Source: Chloranthus sessilifolius (lineage: Eukaryota; Streptophyta; Magnoliopsida; Chloranthales; Chloranthaceae). From it: DNA of 64,000 bases. Of the stretch, positions 10,067-20,468 are shown one piece after another; positions within the stretch are counted from its first letter, which is position 1, and every line of letters starts with the position of its first letter. Where the stretch lies: assembly GCA_021018995.1 (NCBI GenBank), contig CM037586.1:150144060-150208059 (forward strand), written 5' to 3'. A program made the position numbers and the translations under genes. A model generated the notes under the pieces. It had not been told where the DNA came from and searched no databases. It saw only the letters and a program-made list of their open reading frames with translations.

Positions 10067-11429
10067 CTATGTAAGTGGACCCGATATCTTCAAGAAACCC
10101 TCGACAAATCGCCGATAGTACCCTGCCAAACCAAGGAAACTTCGGACTTCTGTAACTGTCGTAGGTTGTTCCCATGTCACCACAGAATCTATCTTTGTAG
10201 GATCCACTGAGATACTCGCTTCAGAGACTACGTGGCCCAAGAAACTGACCTGCTCAAGCCAAAACTCACACTTACTGAGTTTGGCATACAACTGATGGTC
10301 CCTGAGTGTTTGAAGAGCCATCTTCAGATGCTGCACATGCTCCTCTCTGGTTTTCGAATAGATGAGGATGTCATCTACGAAAACTACCACAGATTTATCA
10401 AGATGTGGTTTGAACACCCTGTTCATCAGGTCCATGAAAGATGCAGGCGCATTCGTCAATCCAAATGGCATTACTAGAAACTCATAGTGGCCATAACGCG
10501 TCCGGAACGCAGTCTTGGATATATCTTCTGCCTTGATCTTGAGCTGGTGATAGCCTGACCTCAGATCAATCTTCGAAAAGAACCTTGCACCCTGTAATTG
10601 ATCAAACAAGTCGTCTATCCGCGGAAGAGGATAACGATTCTTAATTGTCATCTTGTTAAGCTGCCTATAATCGATACACAGACGCATCGATCCATCCTTC
10701 TTTTTCACAAATAGAACTGGTGCACCCCAAGGAGAGACACTCGGTCGTATAAAGCCTTTGTCTAAGAGCTCCTGAAGCTGTTCCTTGAGCTCTTTTAACT
10801 CAGCAGGCACCATCCGATATGGAGCTTTAGATAACGGTTCTGTACCCGGCGCTAGCTCAATCGCGAACTCAATCTCTCGGTCAGGTGGTAATCCAGGTAA
10901 GTCCTCTGGAAAGACATCAGGATAATCGCAGACCACCTTGATAAGAGCCAAGTCGTTCTTCTTCTCGGTAGAATCTTGCAAGTAGGCCAGATATCCACTG
11001 CAACCATTCTTCATCATACGCTCAGCTTTAATGGCTGAAACCAACGGCGCAACCTTGGATTTGACTCCACAGAATCGGAAGGATTTTCGCTTTGGCGGTC
11101 GGAAGGTCACTATCTTCCGAAGACAGTCCACGCTCGCGTGATAAGCTGCCAACCAATCCATTCCGAGAATGACGTCGAACCCTTCCATGCTCAACGTAAT
11201 CATGTCGGTCAGTGTCTCGTGCTCATCAATCATCACGATGATCGACATGTCTGGCACACCGAACTCCCCGTAGGAATCTTGACATCTAGAATGAAAGCAA
11301 GGGGTTCGGGAGTAATACCCAACTTCTCTGAGAAGGAAGGAGTAATAAACGAGTGTGTATACCTAGGGTCTATAAGTACTCGTGCTTCAATTTTATCCAT
11401 GTCGTCTCGACTACTCATCATAAGTGTAC
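10067..11429 (-). pseudogene. Element 1 protease and reverse transcriptase
   Basis: The protease start is in the frame at 11233-11421 ([14 protein letters not shown]). It must shift near 11250 to reach the long frame 10067-11257, which holds the protease end ([19 protein letters not shown]) and a complete [18 protein letters not shown] (188-202), [13 protein letters not shown] (catalytic D231), [11 protein letters not shown] and [11 protein letters not shown] (D295, D296). The protease active-site block reads DPRY where relatives have DSGA: the Asp is kept but the flanking residues are not, so activity is doubtful. The RT frame ends at TAG 10067-10069, where PLTQLTRKN is expected. Confidence 0.9.
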
Positions 11430-11556
11430 CTTTAGTTAAAAAGTTTGTTAATTATATGCAATGATTCCTATGTGGTTTAACATACTTGTCTTGAATTTAA
11501 ATTTAAATAATAATAATTGAATCAATGCATAATTGACGTCTCAACTTTAATGATAC
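11430..11556 (-). other. Spliceosomal-type intron between gag and protease of element 1 (127 bp)
   Basis: On the minus strand the gag text AVTAQDAQTSNDVIQ ends at CAAG|GTATCATT and the protease text resumes at CTAAAG|GTACACTT. Joining gives Q-G-T-L-M-M-S-S-R-D-D, matching the spacing from ...NDVIQGT to ARVL-D in relatives. The 127 bp are strongly AT-rich with stops, unlike the GC-richer coding flanks, and end in CTTTTTAACTAAAG with a branch-like TTAAC. It is a phase-1 GT-AG intron candidate. The alternative is a small AT-rich insertion that happens to end in GT and AG. Confidence 0.7.
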
Positions 11557-12820
11557 CTTGAATGACGTCATTCGACGTTTGGGCATCCTGTGCAGTCACC
11601 GCATAAGCCAGACCTTGAACTGTAGGTCGTGTCGACTTCTGCGTAGAGACCGTCGTAGTCCGTCCTTTCTCAATAGTAGGACAATCCTTGATCATGTGAC
11701 CAACCTGTCCACACCTGAAGCATCCTCCAGTGTTCCGTCTGCAATCCTCTGTCTTATGTGGTTTCCCACATCTTGCACACACTGGGGTAGAAACAGGAGT
11801 AACAACTGATCCTCTGGTCGAGCCCTGAGCCACAGAAGCTCCACTCGCAGTAGTGCTCCCGGCTCTAAAAGGTCGTCCTGGTGACGTACTCTAAGGTCTC
11901 TGATAGGAAGACGTCACTGATCCTGAAGCAACAGCCGGTCTAGAATATGATGGCTGACTAGGGTAGGGAGGAGGTTTAGAGAACCTCGGGTTTTTGTTCA
12001 CCCGCCTCAAGCACTCGCGTCCCTGACCAAACCTATTTTTATTACCCTGCTCTCGCCTCAAGTACTGCTTTTGAATATCTTCCTCTGCAATGAGGGCCTT
12101 GGACATCACGCCAGCATACGTCTCCATTTCCCACATCGACACCCTCTCCTGAATGTTCGGCCTCAAACCTTCAAATTTCGAGCTCTTATCACCAAGGGCC
12201 ACATGTAGGTGCAAATCGGAAAGTCTATCAAATTCGCGCCATACTACTCACGCACCGACATCTCATTCTGCTTCAATTCGATAAATTGGACCTCCCACCG
12301 ATTACGACGATCTTCTGAAAGTACCGACGTTGAACGCCTCCACAAACTCGCCAAGTCCATGGAGTATTGGGGTAGTCCCCTGCTCTCTCATCGAAACAGA
12401 CTTCCACCACGGGCCGGCCTCGCCTAAAAGTTTGAAAGATGCCCAGTACTTTTCTCGACATCGTACATCGCAACACTTCAAATATTTTCTCTATCTCATC
12501 CACCATGCCTCGGCTTCCATAGGATCCGCCTCGAGAATGTAGGAGGTCTCATCCTCCTAAACTCTAATCCTCTGATGTCCCGCCAAGATCTCTGCCTCTG
12601 TTTGCCAATGGTCGCAATCATTGGCCATGTTAGTAGCCAAGGCTGCCAACACCTCGTCCACATTTCCTCTGTCTTGCCTAGCAGCTCCCAAAGGCTCTGC
12701 ATTAGGGCCAGAAGCAACTCGCCCTCTGCCATATGAGGTGCCTACGCCCTCATCTATCTCCTCAATGCGAGCTGTACGAGGTCCCTCTATACCTCGGCCT
12801 CGCCTAAACCGTGGAGGCAT
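11557..12820 (-). pseudogene. Element 1 gag (capsid and nucleocapsid), degraded
   Basis: The start MPPRFRRGRGIEGPRTARIE at 12820, about 100 bp after the PBS, is typical of Del/Tekay gag. The retrotransposon-gag region follows in pieces (MVDEIEKIFEVLRC, YWASFKLLGEAGPWWKSV, QNEMSVRE) spread over three frames, so at least two frameshifts and several stops have accumulated between about 12214 and 12560. The C-terminal part is readable: CARCGKPHKTEDC and the CCHC knuckle CFRCGQVGHMIKDC (11690-11760), with one TAG at 11891-11893. Gag would form the cytoplasmic particle and bind RNA. Confidence 0.88.
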
Positions 12821-12919
12821 GCTGATCTGTCATTGTTAAACAAACAATAACAATTGATCAGTAATAAATTGTTAGAAATAATCTAACCCCTAGTCCTAAG
12901 ACTCTGAACCTAGAGCCTT

Positions 12920-12931
12920 GCTCTGATACCA
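12920..12931 (-). promoter_or_regulatory. Primer binding site (tRNA-iMet) of element 1
   Basis: Minus-strand TGGTATCAGAGC, the exact complement of the plant initiator tRNA-Met 3' end, two bases inside the 5' LTR. It fixes the LTR boundary and the orientation. Confidence 0.95.
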
Positions 12932-12933
12932 AC

Positions 12934-14821
12934 TGTGACGACCCGACTTTTCCAATCCCTAAGGTATAGGAAAGGCCGGTTCATCAACTTATTGATTTCT
13001 CAATAAGCCATAACATGAAGTAACATAAACAAAGGTCTAAAGACAGAGGCAACATTGTTAATCCAAAAATAAAAGCTTCATATAACAAAAATTAGATATA
13101 TCACTGTGAGGAACCAAAAGGAACCACCGGTGATGGCCAATCCGATCACCTAAAATAGAGGTTCACAATAATGGTTCCTCGAGTGATATCAAAAGATAAA
13201 AAAAAATAGCCTAAGGCTCATCAATCCAAAATAATATCCAGACAAAATACCAAAAATACAGAATCTAAGATCACGGGAAGAACTCCTCAGCTGGTATGTC
13301 CAAATCCTCCTCGAATATAATCGAGTCCTCCGGATCCTCGACCCAAGGTCGACCTCAAAGACTGTGACGTATAGTCGAGGGTGAGCTAACAGCCAAGCTC
13401 AATAGAGGAAGACAGATCTATTTGCATTTCTTATAAGTAAAGGTTTTCAAAAGACGGAATCGGATCAAATATGGTTTTTCAATGATGCTTTTCAATTTAA
13501 ATCTCCAGTTCTAATCCTGAGTCAAAACTGAAATATACTCTAAAGTGTTCAAAATGTTCTGATTTAGCATGCTTCTTGTCTTAAATTTATAACTTGATTT
13601 TATCTCCCAAATTTCCTATAGCATGAGAGCAGACTATCACGGACCGATGGGAAGACCCTCACTCACCATCGCCGCTTCATGAACCCATTTAAAATGCAAC
13701 AAGCCCCTACGCTATGAGGGAAACTTGCGCCAAAGTTTTACCGTCAACACGGTTGGTAGAATCTAGGGCATCGTACTTATGAACCCAAAATCAAATGCAA
13801 ATGCTAACACATATCCAAGCTTATTATTCATATCATATACTGATTTTTCAAAGTTCTGATTCAAAATTTAACTGAGGTTCTGATTCAAATTTAGCTGAGG
13901 TTCTGATTTCCAATGATTCTTATTTATGACAAGGTTTACAAATTTTCGGATTGTATCATATGTTCAAAATTTTAATTACACTGTGTGCAACGAAATTTCC
14001 ATATTTTATGCTTCTAAAAATAAATGATTTATAACAGTTTATGCTTATAATTCATGCAAATAATAATTAGGATTCCCCTACCTTAACCAAGAAAAATTCA
14101 AAAGCATGAACAAGCAGTCCTCTCCAAGGACTCCCAATTGTCAAAACCTACATATATTAACACCCTCAGTGTTAATATAGAACCCAACAAATTTACATAA
14201 GGAGGTTTCAAGGCATACCTCTTGTAGCTTAATTCGTTGATTCCGTTGCACTGATTCACGCACCGGAACAATTTTCCAAGCTCAAAGGTTTAAAACTTCA
14301 ATCGGCTCATTATTCCTAAGGTGGTGGTCACTGCCTCAGGCATGACAAATTTAAAGAGAACTTCTCCCTTTCCTCATCTCTTTTCTTTTTCAGTAGTTCA
14401 AACAGATCCAAATACTAGCTCAAGGCTTATTAATGGTTGAGATGGGAAGAGGAGTTCTCAAACTCTCTAGATCTAAAGATTAGAGATGCAAGGCTTAGTG
14501 GCTTAATTTCCAACGAGAGAGAAGTTAACTTCTCTTGCACTCTCTCTTATAACCAAAGTTATGTGAATAAAATATCTAGATTTTTATTATTTACAACTTA
14601 TCTACTTAAGTTGAACATTATCCGGTGTTAAACACAAACACCAATGCTATTGTGTGAGTCATAGATTACATGACTTGCACACCTCTCAAAACGAAATCCT
14701 TATGCCAAAAGTCTTATCATAGACTTAGATTACCAAAAAAAATCTAAAATAGTCCACAACATTTTTCTGACACGCTTATAGAGGTAAACGAAAATAGGTC
14801 AAAAATATCAGGGATATTACA
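12934..14821 (-). repeat. 5' LTR of element 1
   Basis: The LTR is bounded by TGTGACGACCC (12934) and GATATTACA (14821), the TG...CA ends of a minus-strand LTR. It matches 2824-5007 closely but lacks the 339 bp minisatellite block. The donor-like CAAGAG|GTATGC lies at 14218, again 603 bp from the LTR start. The base just outside (14822) begins GATGA; the matching left flank is lost. Confidence 0.92.
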
Positions 14822-15285
14822 GATGAGATCCTAATTACGGTGGAGGAAGGTTCAATTGGAGAATTTGGGTCTCATTTATCTCATTTCTTAACATTAGATG
14901 GTCTCTTAGATATATTGTATATATTATGTGTTTTAGATGTATACTTTATAGTTTTCACATTATAATTCTTAAGAGTGCTCTCTTTTGTGACAGAAGACTT
15001 TATAAATCCTTTGAAACTTGAAAGTGCTTTGCCTTTTAAGTAGTAGTGGTTATGACCATGGTTAAAATCTTGGTTTTCCGATATATATGCTTGATACCAA
15101 TACCAGGAGTATATGCATCGGGCGGAATAAACTTGCACAAAAAAAAAAGCAATAAAAAAATTGCCTTAAAAAAAGTATTAAAAAAATGCATTAAAAAAAA
15201 TTGTATTAAAGCAATTGCATTAAAAAAAAGCATTAAAAATTAATAATATTTAAAAACAAAATTTGCATAAAAATTGTCGACGTAA

Positions 15286-15363
<78 letters not shown>

Positions 15364-15450
15364 CATAAAAAAATCACTGCCAAAAAATTTTCATAAAAAA
15401 ATCACTGCCAAATATATTTTTAAAATATATATATTTAAAGAAAAAAAAAA
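14822..15450. other. AT-rich stretch with A-rich tandem motif and (TA)n
   Basis: From about 15138 to 15270 the sequence is a degenerate repeat of AAAAAAA-TTGCATTAA units. 15288-15361 is a TA run. After it a TCATAAAAAAATCACTGCCAA unit is repeated twice (15362-15410). No gene is visible. Confidence 0.6.
15288..15361. repeat. (TA)n microsatellite
   Basis: A pure TA run of more than 70 bp. It produces a spurious tyrosine-isoleucine reading frame. Confidence 0.95.
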
Positions 15451-15762
15451 TGTTGGAGACGGTTAAAAGCCGTCTCCAATAATAGGTCACTTATTGGAGA
15501 CGACTTAAAGTCGTCTCCAATAAGTATTGGAAATGGCTAGATGACTTATTAGAAACGTCTCTAACATATCTTTGGAGACGGCTATATGCCGTCTCCAATA
15601 ACTTTGACTATTAGGGACGGCTCCCATTTGGTCTTCAAAAACAATGGAGACGGGACTATTTGAGACTACGTACATGGAAGCCATCTCCAATAGTATTAGA
15701 GACGACTTAGACACCTTTGGAGACGGCCAAAAGCCGTCTCCAATAAACACATTTTTGTAGTG
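15451..15762 (-). mobile_element. CACTA (En/Spm-like) terminal fragment with subterminal repeats
   Basis: At least seven copies of TTGGAGACGGC or its complement GCCGTCTCCAA are arranged in direct and inverted order. The block ends in ATTTTTGTAGTG at 15762, the complement of the CACTACAAAAA terminus. Dense subterminal repeats ending in CACTA are the hallmark of CACTA transposons, which bind their transposase there. Only one end is seen. The interior and the other terminus are missing. Confidence 0.75.
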
Positions 15763-16065
15763 ACGCCCTGTGATAGCTCACCCGACCAGACTTTGGATGG
15801 ACTTTTGTAACCAGAACGAACTTTCGTGAAGCACATGATAGACGTCCGTGAGAGTTTAATTCGAACCCAAGTTATGTTTCTATTCTGGAAATCTATTTAA
15901 AGCATTTTTTAATCTTTTTAGGATATCTTTCTTATTTTAACTTTGCATCCTCGGAGAGAAAGACTATAATATAGCTTTTGGGAACCATTGTTACGAGCCT
16001 TCATCTTCCCAACTCAAAGGTCTTCTTCTTCCGGTACAAAATATAAGATTATATTTTGACAGACG

Positions 16066-16089
16066 TTGAAACACCTTATTTTTGTAGTG
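16066..16089 (-). mobile_element. Isolated end of a CACTA-derived MITE
   Basis: GTTGAAACACCTTATTTTTG followed by TAGTG matches the right end of the MITE at 29468-29602 (GCTGAAACACC...GTAGTG). No matching left end or core is seen, so it is a truncated remnant. Confidence 0.6.
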
Positions 16090-16287
16090 CTCCATTAATT
16101 ATGAAGATTTCCACATGTGGACTCAAGTGTGTTTGTGTTCAAGGATTCGAGTGGAGCGTGATGCTTATGGATTTAAGTGTGGCTCTTGTCGGTTTAAGAG
16201 AGGGTTGCAACTCCTTTGAACACGGTGAAAATTTTCATAGTCAATTTAAGCTAATGTCATTTCCTTACATTCCTAGAATATTCCCTA

Positions 16288-16288
<1 letters not shown>

Positions 16289-16352
<64 letters not shown>
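16289..16352. repeat. (TA)n microsatellite
   Basis: Pure TA run downstream of the oxygenase gene. Confidence 0.95.
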
Positions 16353-16354
<2 letters not shown>

Positions 16355-16445
16355 TTTTTTATGTGTACCATAATTTCATTTCAAAGAAAGAAAAATACAA
16401 GGAACAAATCAGCTATCTAAGAGGTTATGAGGAGCAGCCAGCCAA

Positions 16446-16606
16446 AGAGAACTGTTCATTTTATTCGTAAATACTCTAACACACAATGATAGATATAATT
16501 TATTTCTTACAACCAAATTGAAAACAATATATCCCTCCACAGCTACTCTGTTCATTTTATTCGTAGATACACACAATGATAGATGTAGTTTCATTTCTTA
16601 CAACTT
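16446..16606. repeat. Imperfect tandem duplication over the oxygenase stop codon and 3' UTR
   Basis: The text TGTTCATTTTATTCGTARAT, then ACACAATGATAGAT and a TTTCTTACAAC end, occurs at about 16447-16517 and again at about 16548-16603. The second copy includes the TTACAACTT that encodes the last codons Lys-Leu-stop on the minus strand. The unit spacing is about 100 bp. Confidence 0.8.
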
Positions 16607-19600
16607 GAATATGTCTGAAAGGGATGTCTGATACAACTCCTTTTTGGAAAAGGAGTTTTCAAATTCATGTATATTGAATTTCCTGAAGAGCGCTGGCTTT
16701 TTCGGTGACACCAGCTCCGGCAATGGTCCATAGTAATGTGAGTCATCCCTCTTGCCAGGGTTGAAGAATACGGCAATTGATATCCTTGGCTCTCTAACAC
16801 CATTAGCTACCACCCGATGCTCCCCACTCTTGTACTCGTTGTTGGAAACTATCTGTCAAATTATAAAATAAATAAATAAAAGGAAAATATGTTGAAATTT
16901 TTTATCATTAATCTCACTAGCTAGTTCATTATATTGACACAACAGAATTTTAGTTTTAGTTCAAGTTTTAGATAAGGAATATAATCTTCGTCGTACTCGT
17001 AAGTGGAGAAATAGCTAAAAGTAGTCATGACGAATATAACTCTTTTGATCATTGTTTAGGACTTCTCAATGGAGCAGCAGCCTCGATAATTGAGAGGCGG
17101 GGATTTACAGGCCAATATATATATATATATCGGCATATCAGCGGGTCCCGGGCCGATATGTATCACATACATCAGATATGTACAGGCCAAACCAGCCGAT
17201 ATTTGGATAACTTTTTTTATTTAAAAAATAATGCAAAATAAGAAAACGTAAAAGAATTACAAAAAGGTAGGGGGATTCCGGCTAGCCAGAAACTGTCTAC
17301 TATGATGGAGCCATTCATAGTCCAGTCTGTGGACCATCTGCTTATCCCTTGTCAATTCTCATTAGCGGATCCAAATTTTTGGTGCCAGGTTCATTGCATG
17401 CATTACCTTTTGGAGTGCCTTAACAAAATTTTAATTGCTAAATCTCGCCAAAGAATTGACTGACACAAAATTTGGAGCTCTTTGGTAACGAAACGGTATT
17501 CAACAAAGTCGGGTTCTCTATAACTGATCAGATGTATATAGTAATACTTCTCAATATGTTCATCCTTTCCATTTTTATTATTATTTCAAATTCGGAGTTA
17601 GCATCAGGGATTTGAAGACCAGAATAAATCTGCATATTAGATAAGGCAGGTTGCATGCCGATATGTATCAGATTATATCGTATACATATCAGCCAAGCTA
17701 CCCGATATTTTAGTACCTTGTTTATTTTAAAATATAAAAAATATGAAAAAATTGCAAAATGGTCTTTTTTGGTATTTTATTCGATTCATATTCACTACAT
17801 GTGGGCTGATATTTGACCTATATGACCTGATATTTGACCCATACCAAATCGAGAGTGTAATTGTATTGGTTGGGGCCTAAATCGATACATATCGGCCATG
17901 ATTTCAAATCGGCAATAAGTCTCGCATCTCAGAAGTCAGAAAGACGAGATTAAACTATGTTTCCCTCCCGAGATGCAATATAAAATATATTTATTTTATA
18001 TTTAAATTTACATAGGATTTTAGGCAAGTACACTATTGAAAGTGTACTAATCTTCATCTTTCTACACATGGCACCATTTTATTGTACCGTAAATGGCTAC
18101 ACAGTGTGTCCAAATTTGCGCACTCTAATATACGCTATTATTGTTAATAATTAAAGGTTAATGTTGAAGATGATTGATCCGGCGATAGTCACTTAATTTA
18201 TTGGTATAATTCTTTAATTAAGATATATTTCAATCTTGCATAGTCACTTGAGACCGTGTAGAGTGATCACAAATATTTTCCATGTGCCATAACAATGTCT
18301 TTGCCAGTGTAAGATCTAACACCAAGTTTGTTGGTGCAAGATCATTAGAAGGGCTATTTTCATTTGATGCAGCGAGACGTCATATAGGAGACAACTCAAA
18401 GTAGGAGATTTCAAATCATGATATCAGCCTATAGTTACACGATATGGCGGATATTTAAAATCATGGTTAGCATTAGGTAGGACATGGGGGATATTTAAAA
18501 CCATAGTTAGCATTAGGTAAGGAGCCTAAATGCGAGCCATTAGGATATTTAAAAGGGAAATTCATCGGATCGCCTGTCATATATATCTTTTTCGTCAGAA
18601 GCCCTATATTTTCACTTTTACTCAAACTGACCAACTTTTAGTTAAGCCATTTTCAACTAGCACAAAAAGTCTGAAATACCCCTTCTTATACTTTTTTTTT
18701 CATTCTATATGGTTTAAAATTTTAAATAATTATACTTTTCTATATTTATGCAGTGTGAAACAGGATTTATGCTGTTTGATTTGAAGGCCACAATATAAAA
18801 TTGATGGCACTAAAGATAGATATGAAAAAAAAAAGGCAATATCGCCTCTTTAAAAAAAATTGATTGTCTACAATGATGGCAATCGTAGAGACAATTGCCA
18901 TCAATCGTAGAGAGTCGAAAAAAAAAAAAATTTTTTTTTTCTTGTAGCGATCGATGCTTTTTTACTGATTACGTTGTCTAAACGATAATGATGACTCTTA
19001 AAACAAGCGGTACCGACTGTATTAAGAGTCGCTATCGATTATTTTAAAAATCGCCATCGATTGTTTTAAGAGTTGTCATCGATTATTTAATTAAATTTAA
19101 TTTAATTTTTTTTTTTAAAGGCGATATTACCTTTTTTCGTGTCTATCTTTGGCGCCATCAATTTTATATTGTGACCTTCAAATCAGACGACATAGATCTC
19201 ATTTCACACTCTATAAATATCGAAAAGTGTAAATATTGAAAATTTTAAATTATGTAGAGCAAAAAAAAGTGTACGAAGGGGTATTTCGGACTTTTTGCAC
19301 TAGCTGAAAATGGCTTGACTAAAAGGTGGTCGATTGGGCTAAATGTGAAAATATAGGGTCTCTCACGAAAAAGATGTATCCAATAAATTTTCCAATTTAA
19401 AACCATTGAAAACATGTCACGTTGAATCTTCGCGTGCGTCCGGTTATTTGATATCCATAAATTATTCTGTTAAAAGTGAATTAATTGACTTATGTTGGGT
19501 TAGTCTCTAAAATATACTCTTTTAGATTTCGGTTTTTTTCGTGGGTTTTTAAGGTTTTGACTCGATTCATGATCAGTAGGTAGCACCTACCTTGAGAGTC

Positions 19601-20406
19601 TCTCCTATGTTAACGATGATAGAACCAGGCAATGGATTAACGTCAACCCACTCCCCTCCATGCGTCACCTGTAGCCCTCCGATCTGATCCTGCAATAAAA
19701 CAGTTAATGCACCAATATCCGTGTGTGATTGGATCCCCAACGTCAATTCTGGCTGAGGGCAGTAGGGATAGCAGTGACAATTCATAAGCCTCCCATCAAG
19801 ACCACAAATCTCCTCCACTCTCTCTCTCCTCAAACCCAACCCTTCAGACAATAAACCCATAAGCGTCTTCCCCAACGCCTTCGCCTGCTCATCCCAATCC
19901 AACACCCCTTTCCTACAGAGCTCCGGAATCCGGTCCAAATCCGGCTGGACAGGCCCCATTACTATCTGTAGTGTGTCTCTCCAGCTCGCCACCTTCGACA
20001 TGTGCAGATCTCCATTCGACACGTACATCACACCGCCACTCATTTTTCGGCTATAGTGCTGAGACCGGATCTCCGGCGGCTGCTTATTGAATTCTTTGAT
20101 TCCCATGAGGGCCGAATCGAGGACGGAAGCAGGAATGCCGTGGTTGATGATTTTGAAGAAGCCTACTGTTCGTGCTGCATCTTCCACTTGTTTAACAATT
20201 TCCGCTCTACGATCGGAGTTGACACCTGAGAAATCGATGATGGGGATTCCATCAGAGGACGAAGGGCGAGGTTTGAGGCCGGTGAGATTTTCGGGAGGGT
20301 GGATGAATATTCGGGGAATGGTGTTGGAATCGGAATCGGAGAGGCCTTTGACTCCAATCTTGGAGTCCTCGAATTCTTTCAATTCATTAACACAATAAAT
20401 AGGCAT
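16598..20406 (-). CDS. 2-oxoglutarate/Fe(II)-dependent dioxygenase, ACC-oxidase-homolog (DOXC) type, 356 aa
   Basis: Two exons, 19591-20406 and 16598-16852, join in phase 0 (GETLK|IVSNNEYK) with GT-AG ends, giving 356 residues, the usual length. The DIOX_N part has IPIIDFSG (54-61) and GFFKIINHG (82-90). The catalytic jelly roll has the iron ligands H228 and D230 (SHTD), H284 (SGEHRVVANG) and the 2-oxoglutarate-binding R295-x-S297. LLQDQIGGLQV (237-247) is typical of the family. It is a soluble cytosolic oxidase of plant specialised or hormone metabolism, and the substrate cannot be read from sequence. The N-terminus MPIYCVNELKEFEDSKIGVK resembles the ACO-homolog group rather than true ACC oxidase. 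No frameshift or stop is present. The large intron holds a Mutator-like element. A TATA-like box lies 55 bp upstream of the ATG. Confidence 0.9.
17095..17270. repeat. Dispersed CGATATGTATC repeat, copy 2
   Basis: GGCCGATATGTATCACATAC and CCAGCCGATATTTGGATAAC followed by an A-rich TTTAAAAAATAATGCAAAAT tract. Same plan as 370-595 and 17640-17900. Confidence 0.45.
17640..17900. repeat. Dispersed CGATATGTATC repeat, copy 3
   Basis: GCCGATATGTATCAGATTAT, CAGCCAAGCTACCCGATATT and TTTAAAATATAAAAAATATG follow the same order as copy 2. The end GGTTGGGGCCTAAATCGATA ACATATCGGCC carries the inverted motif. Confidence 0.45.
18555..19393. mobile_element. Mutator-like foldback element with ~300 bp TIRs
   Basis: The left arm (about 18555-18860) and right arm (about 19110-19393) are reverse complements with scattered changes: CCCTATATTTTCAC, CATTTTCARCTAGYRCAAAA, TTTGATTTGAAGG and ACAATATAAAATTGATGGC occur in both. 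The flanks TATTTAAAA (18546-18554) and AATTTAAAA (19394-19402) form a 9 bp target duplication with one mismatch, which fits Mutator. The 250 bp centre has small CGATNGATTG-type inverted motifs and no transposase, so it is non-autonomous. Any open frame in an arm is incidental. Confidence 0.8.
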
Positions 20407-20460
20407 CTTTCTATTGTCTCTGGAGCCTTATTTCTGTGTTTTGTTTCCAGCTCGTTCCTC

Positions 20461-20468
20461 TATTTAAA
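20461..20468 (-). promoter_or_regulatory. TATA-like box of the oxygenase gene
   Basis: Minus-strand TTTAAATA lies 55 bp before the ATG at 20406. The upstream 300 bp contain no other gene, so it is the best core-promoter candidate. Confidence 0.5.

Larger units (their letters stand above)
2824..14821 (-). mobile_element. Element 1: Ty3/gypsy chromovirus (Del/Tekay type), nearly complete, degraded
   Basis: Read on the minus strand the order is 5' LTR (12934-14821), PBS (12920-12931), gag (from 12820), protease, reverse transcriptase, RNase H, integrase, chromodomain-type tail (to 7967), an extra ORF (6925-5579), PPT (5020-5008) and 3' LTR (5007-2824). RT-RH-IN order defines Ty3/gypsy. The GPY-type module after integrase followed by a chromodomain places it among plant chromoviruses. 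The initiator tRNA-Met PBS and long LTRs fit Del/Tekay. Gag and pol carry several stops and frameshifts, so the copy is not autonomous. The U5 end of the 3' LTR lacks 44 bp present in the other LTR, so no TSD can be read. Confidence 0.92.
15763..16597. other. Intergenic stretch downstream of the oxygenase gene
   Basis: It contains an isolated 24 bp MITE end (16066-16089), a (TA)n run (16289-16352) and a partial duplication of the oxygenase gene's 3' end. A TA-driven 105-codon frame at 16056-16373 has no family features and is not called. Confidence 0.5.
16853..19590 (-). other. 2.7 kb intron of the oxygenase gene
   Basis: Donor AAG|GTAGGT (19590) and acceptor TTTGACAG (16853). The length comes from transposon debris: two copies of the dispersed CGATAT repeat (17095-17270, 17640-17900) and an 839 bp Mutator-like foldback (18555-19393). 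The tract near 18400-18520 repeats the phrase GATATTTAAAANCATRGTTA twice. Confidence 0.85.

Noticed and set aside
15263-15466. Open frames made of repeated Tyr-Ile codons (also 1751-2206 and 16056-16373)
   Set aside because: They come from TA microsatellites and have no family content outside the repeat.
18530-18784. 84-codon frame in the left arm of the foldback element
   Set aside because: It lies in a terminal inverted repeat; the right arm does not keep the frame.
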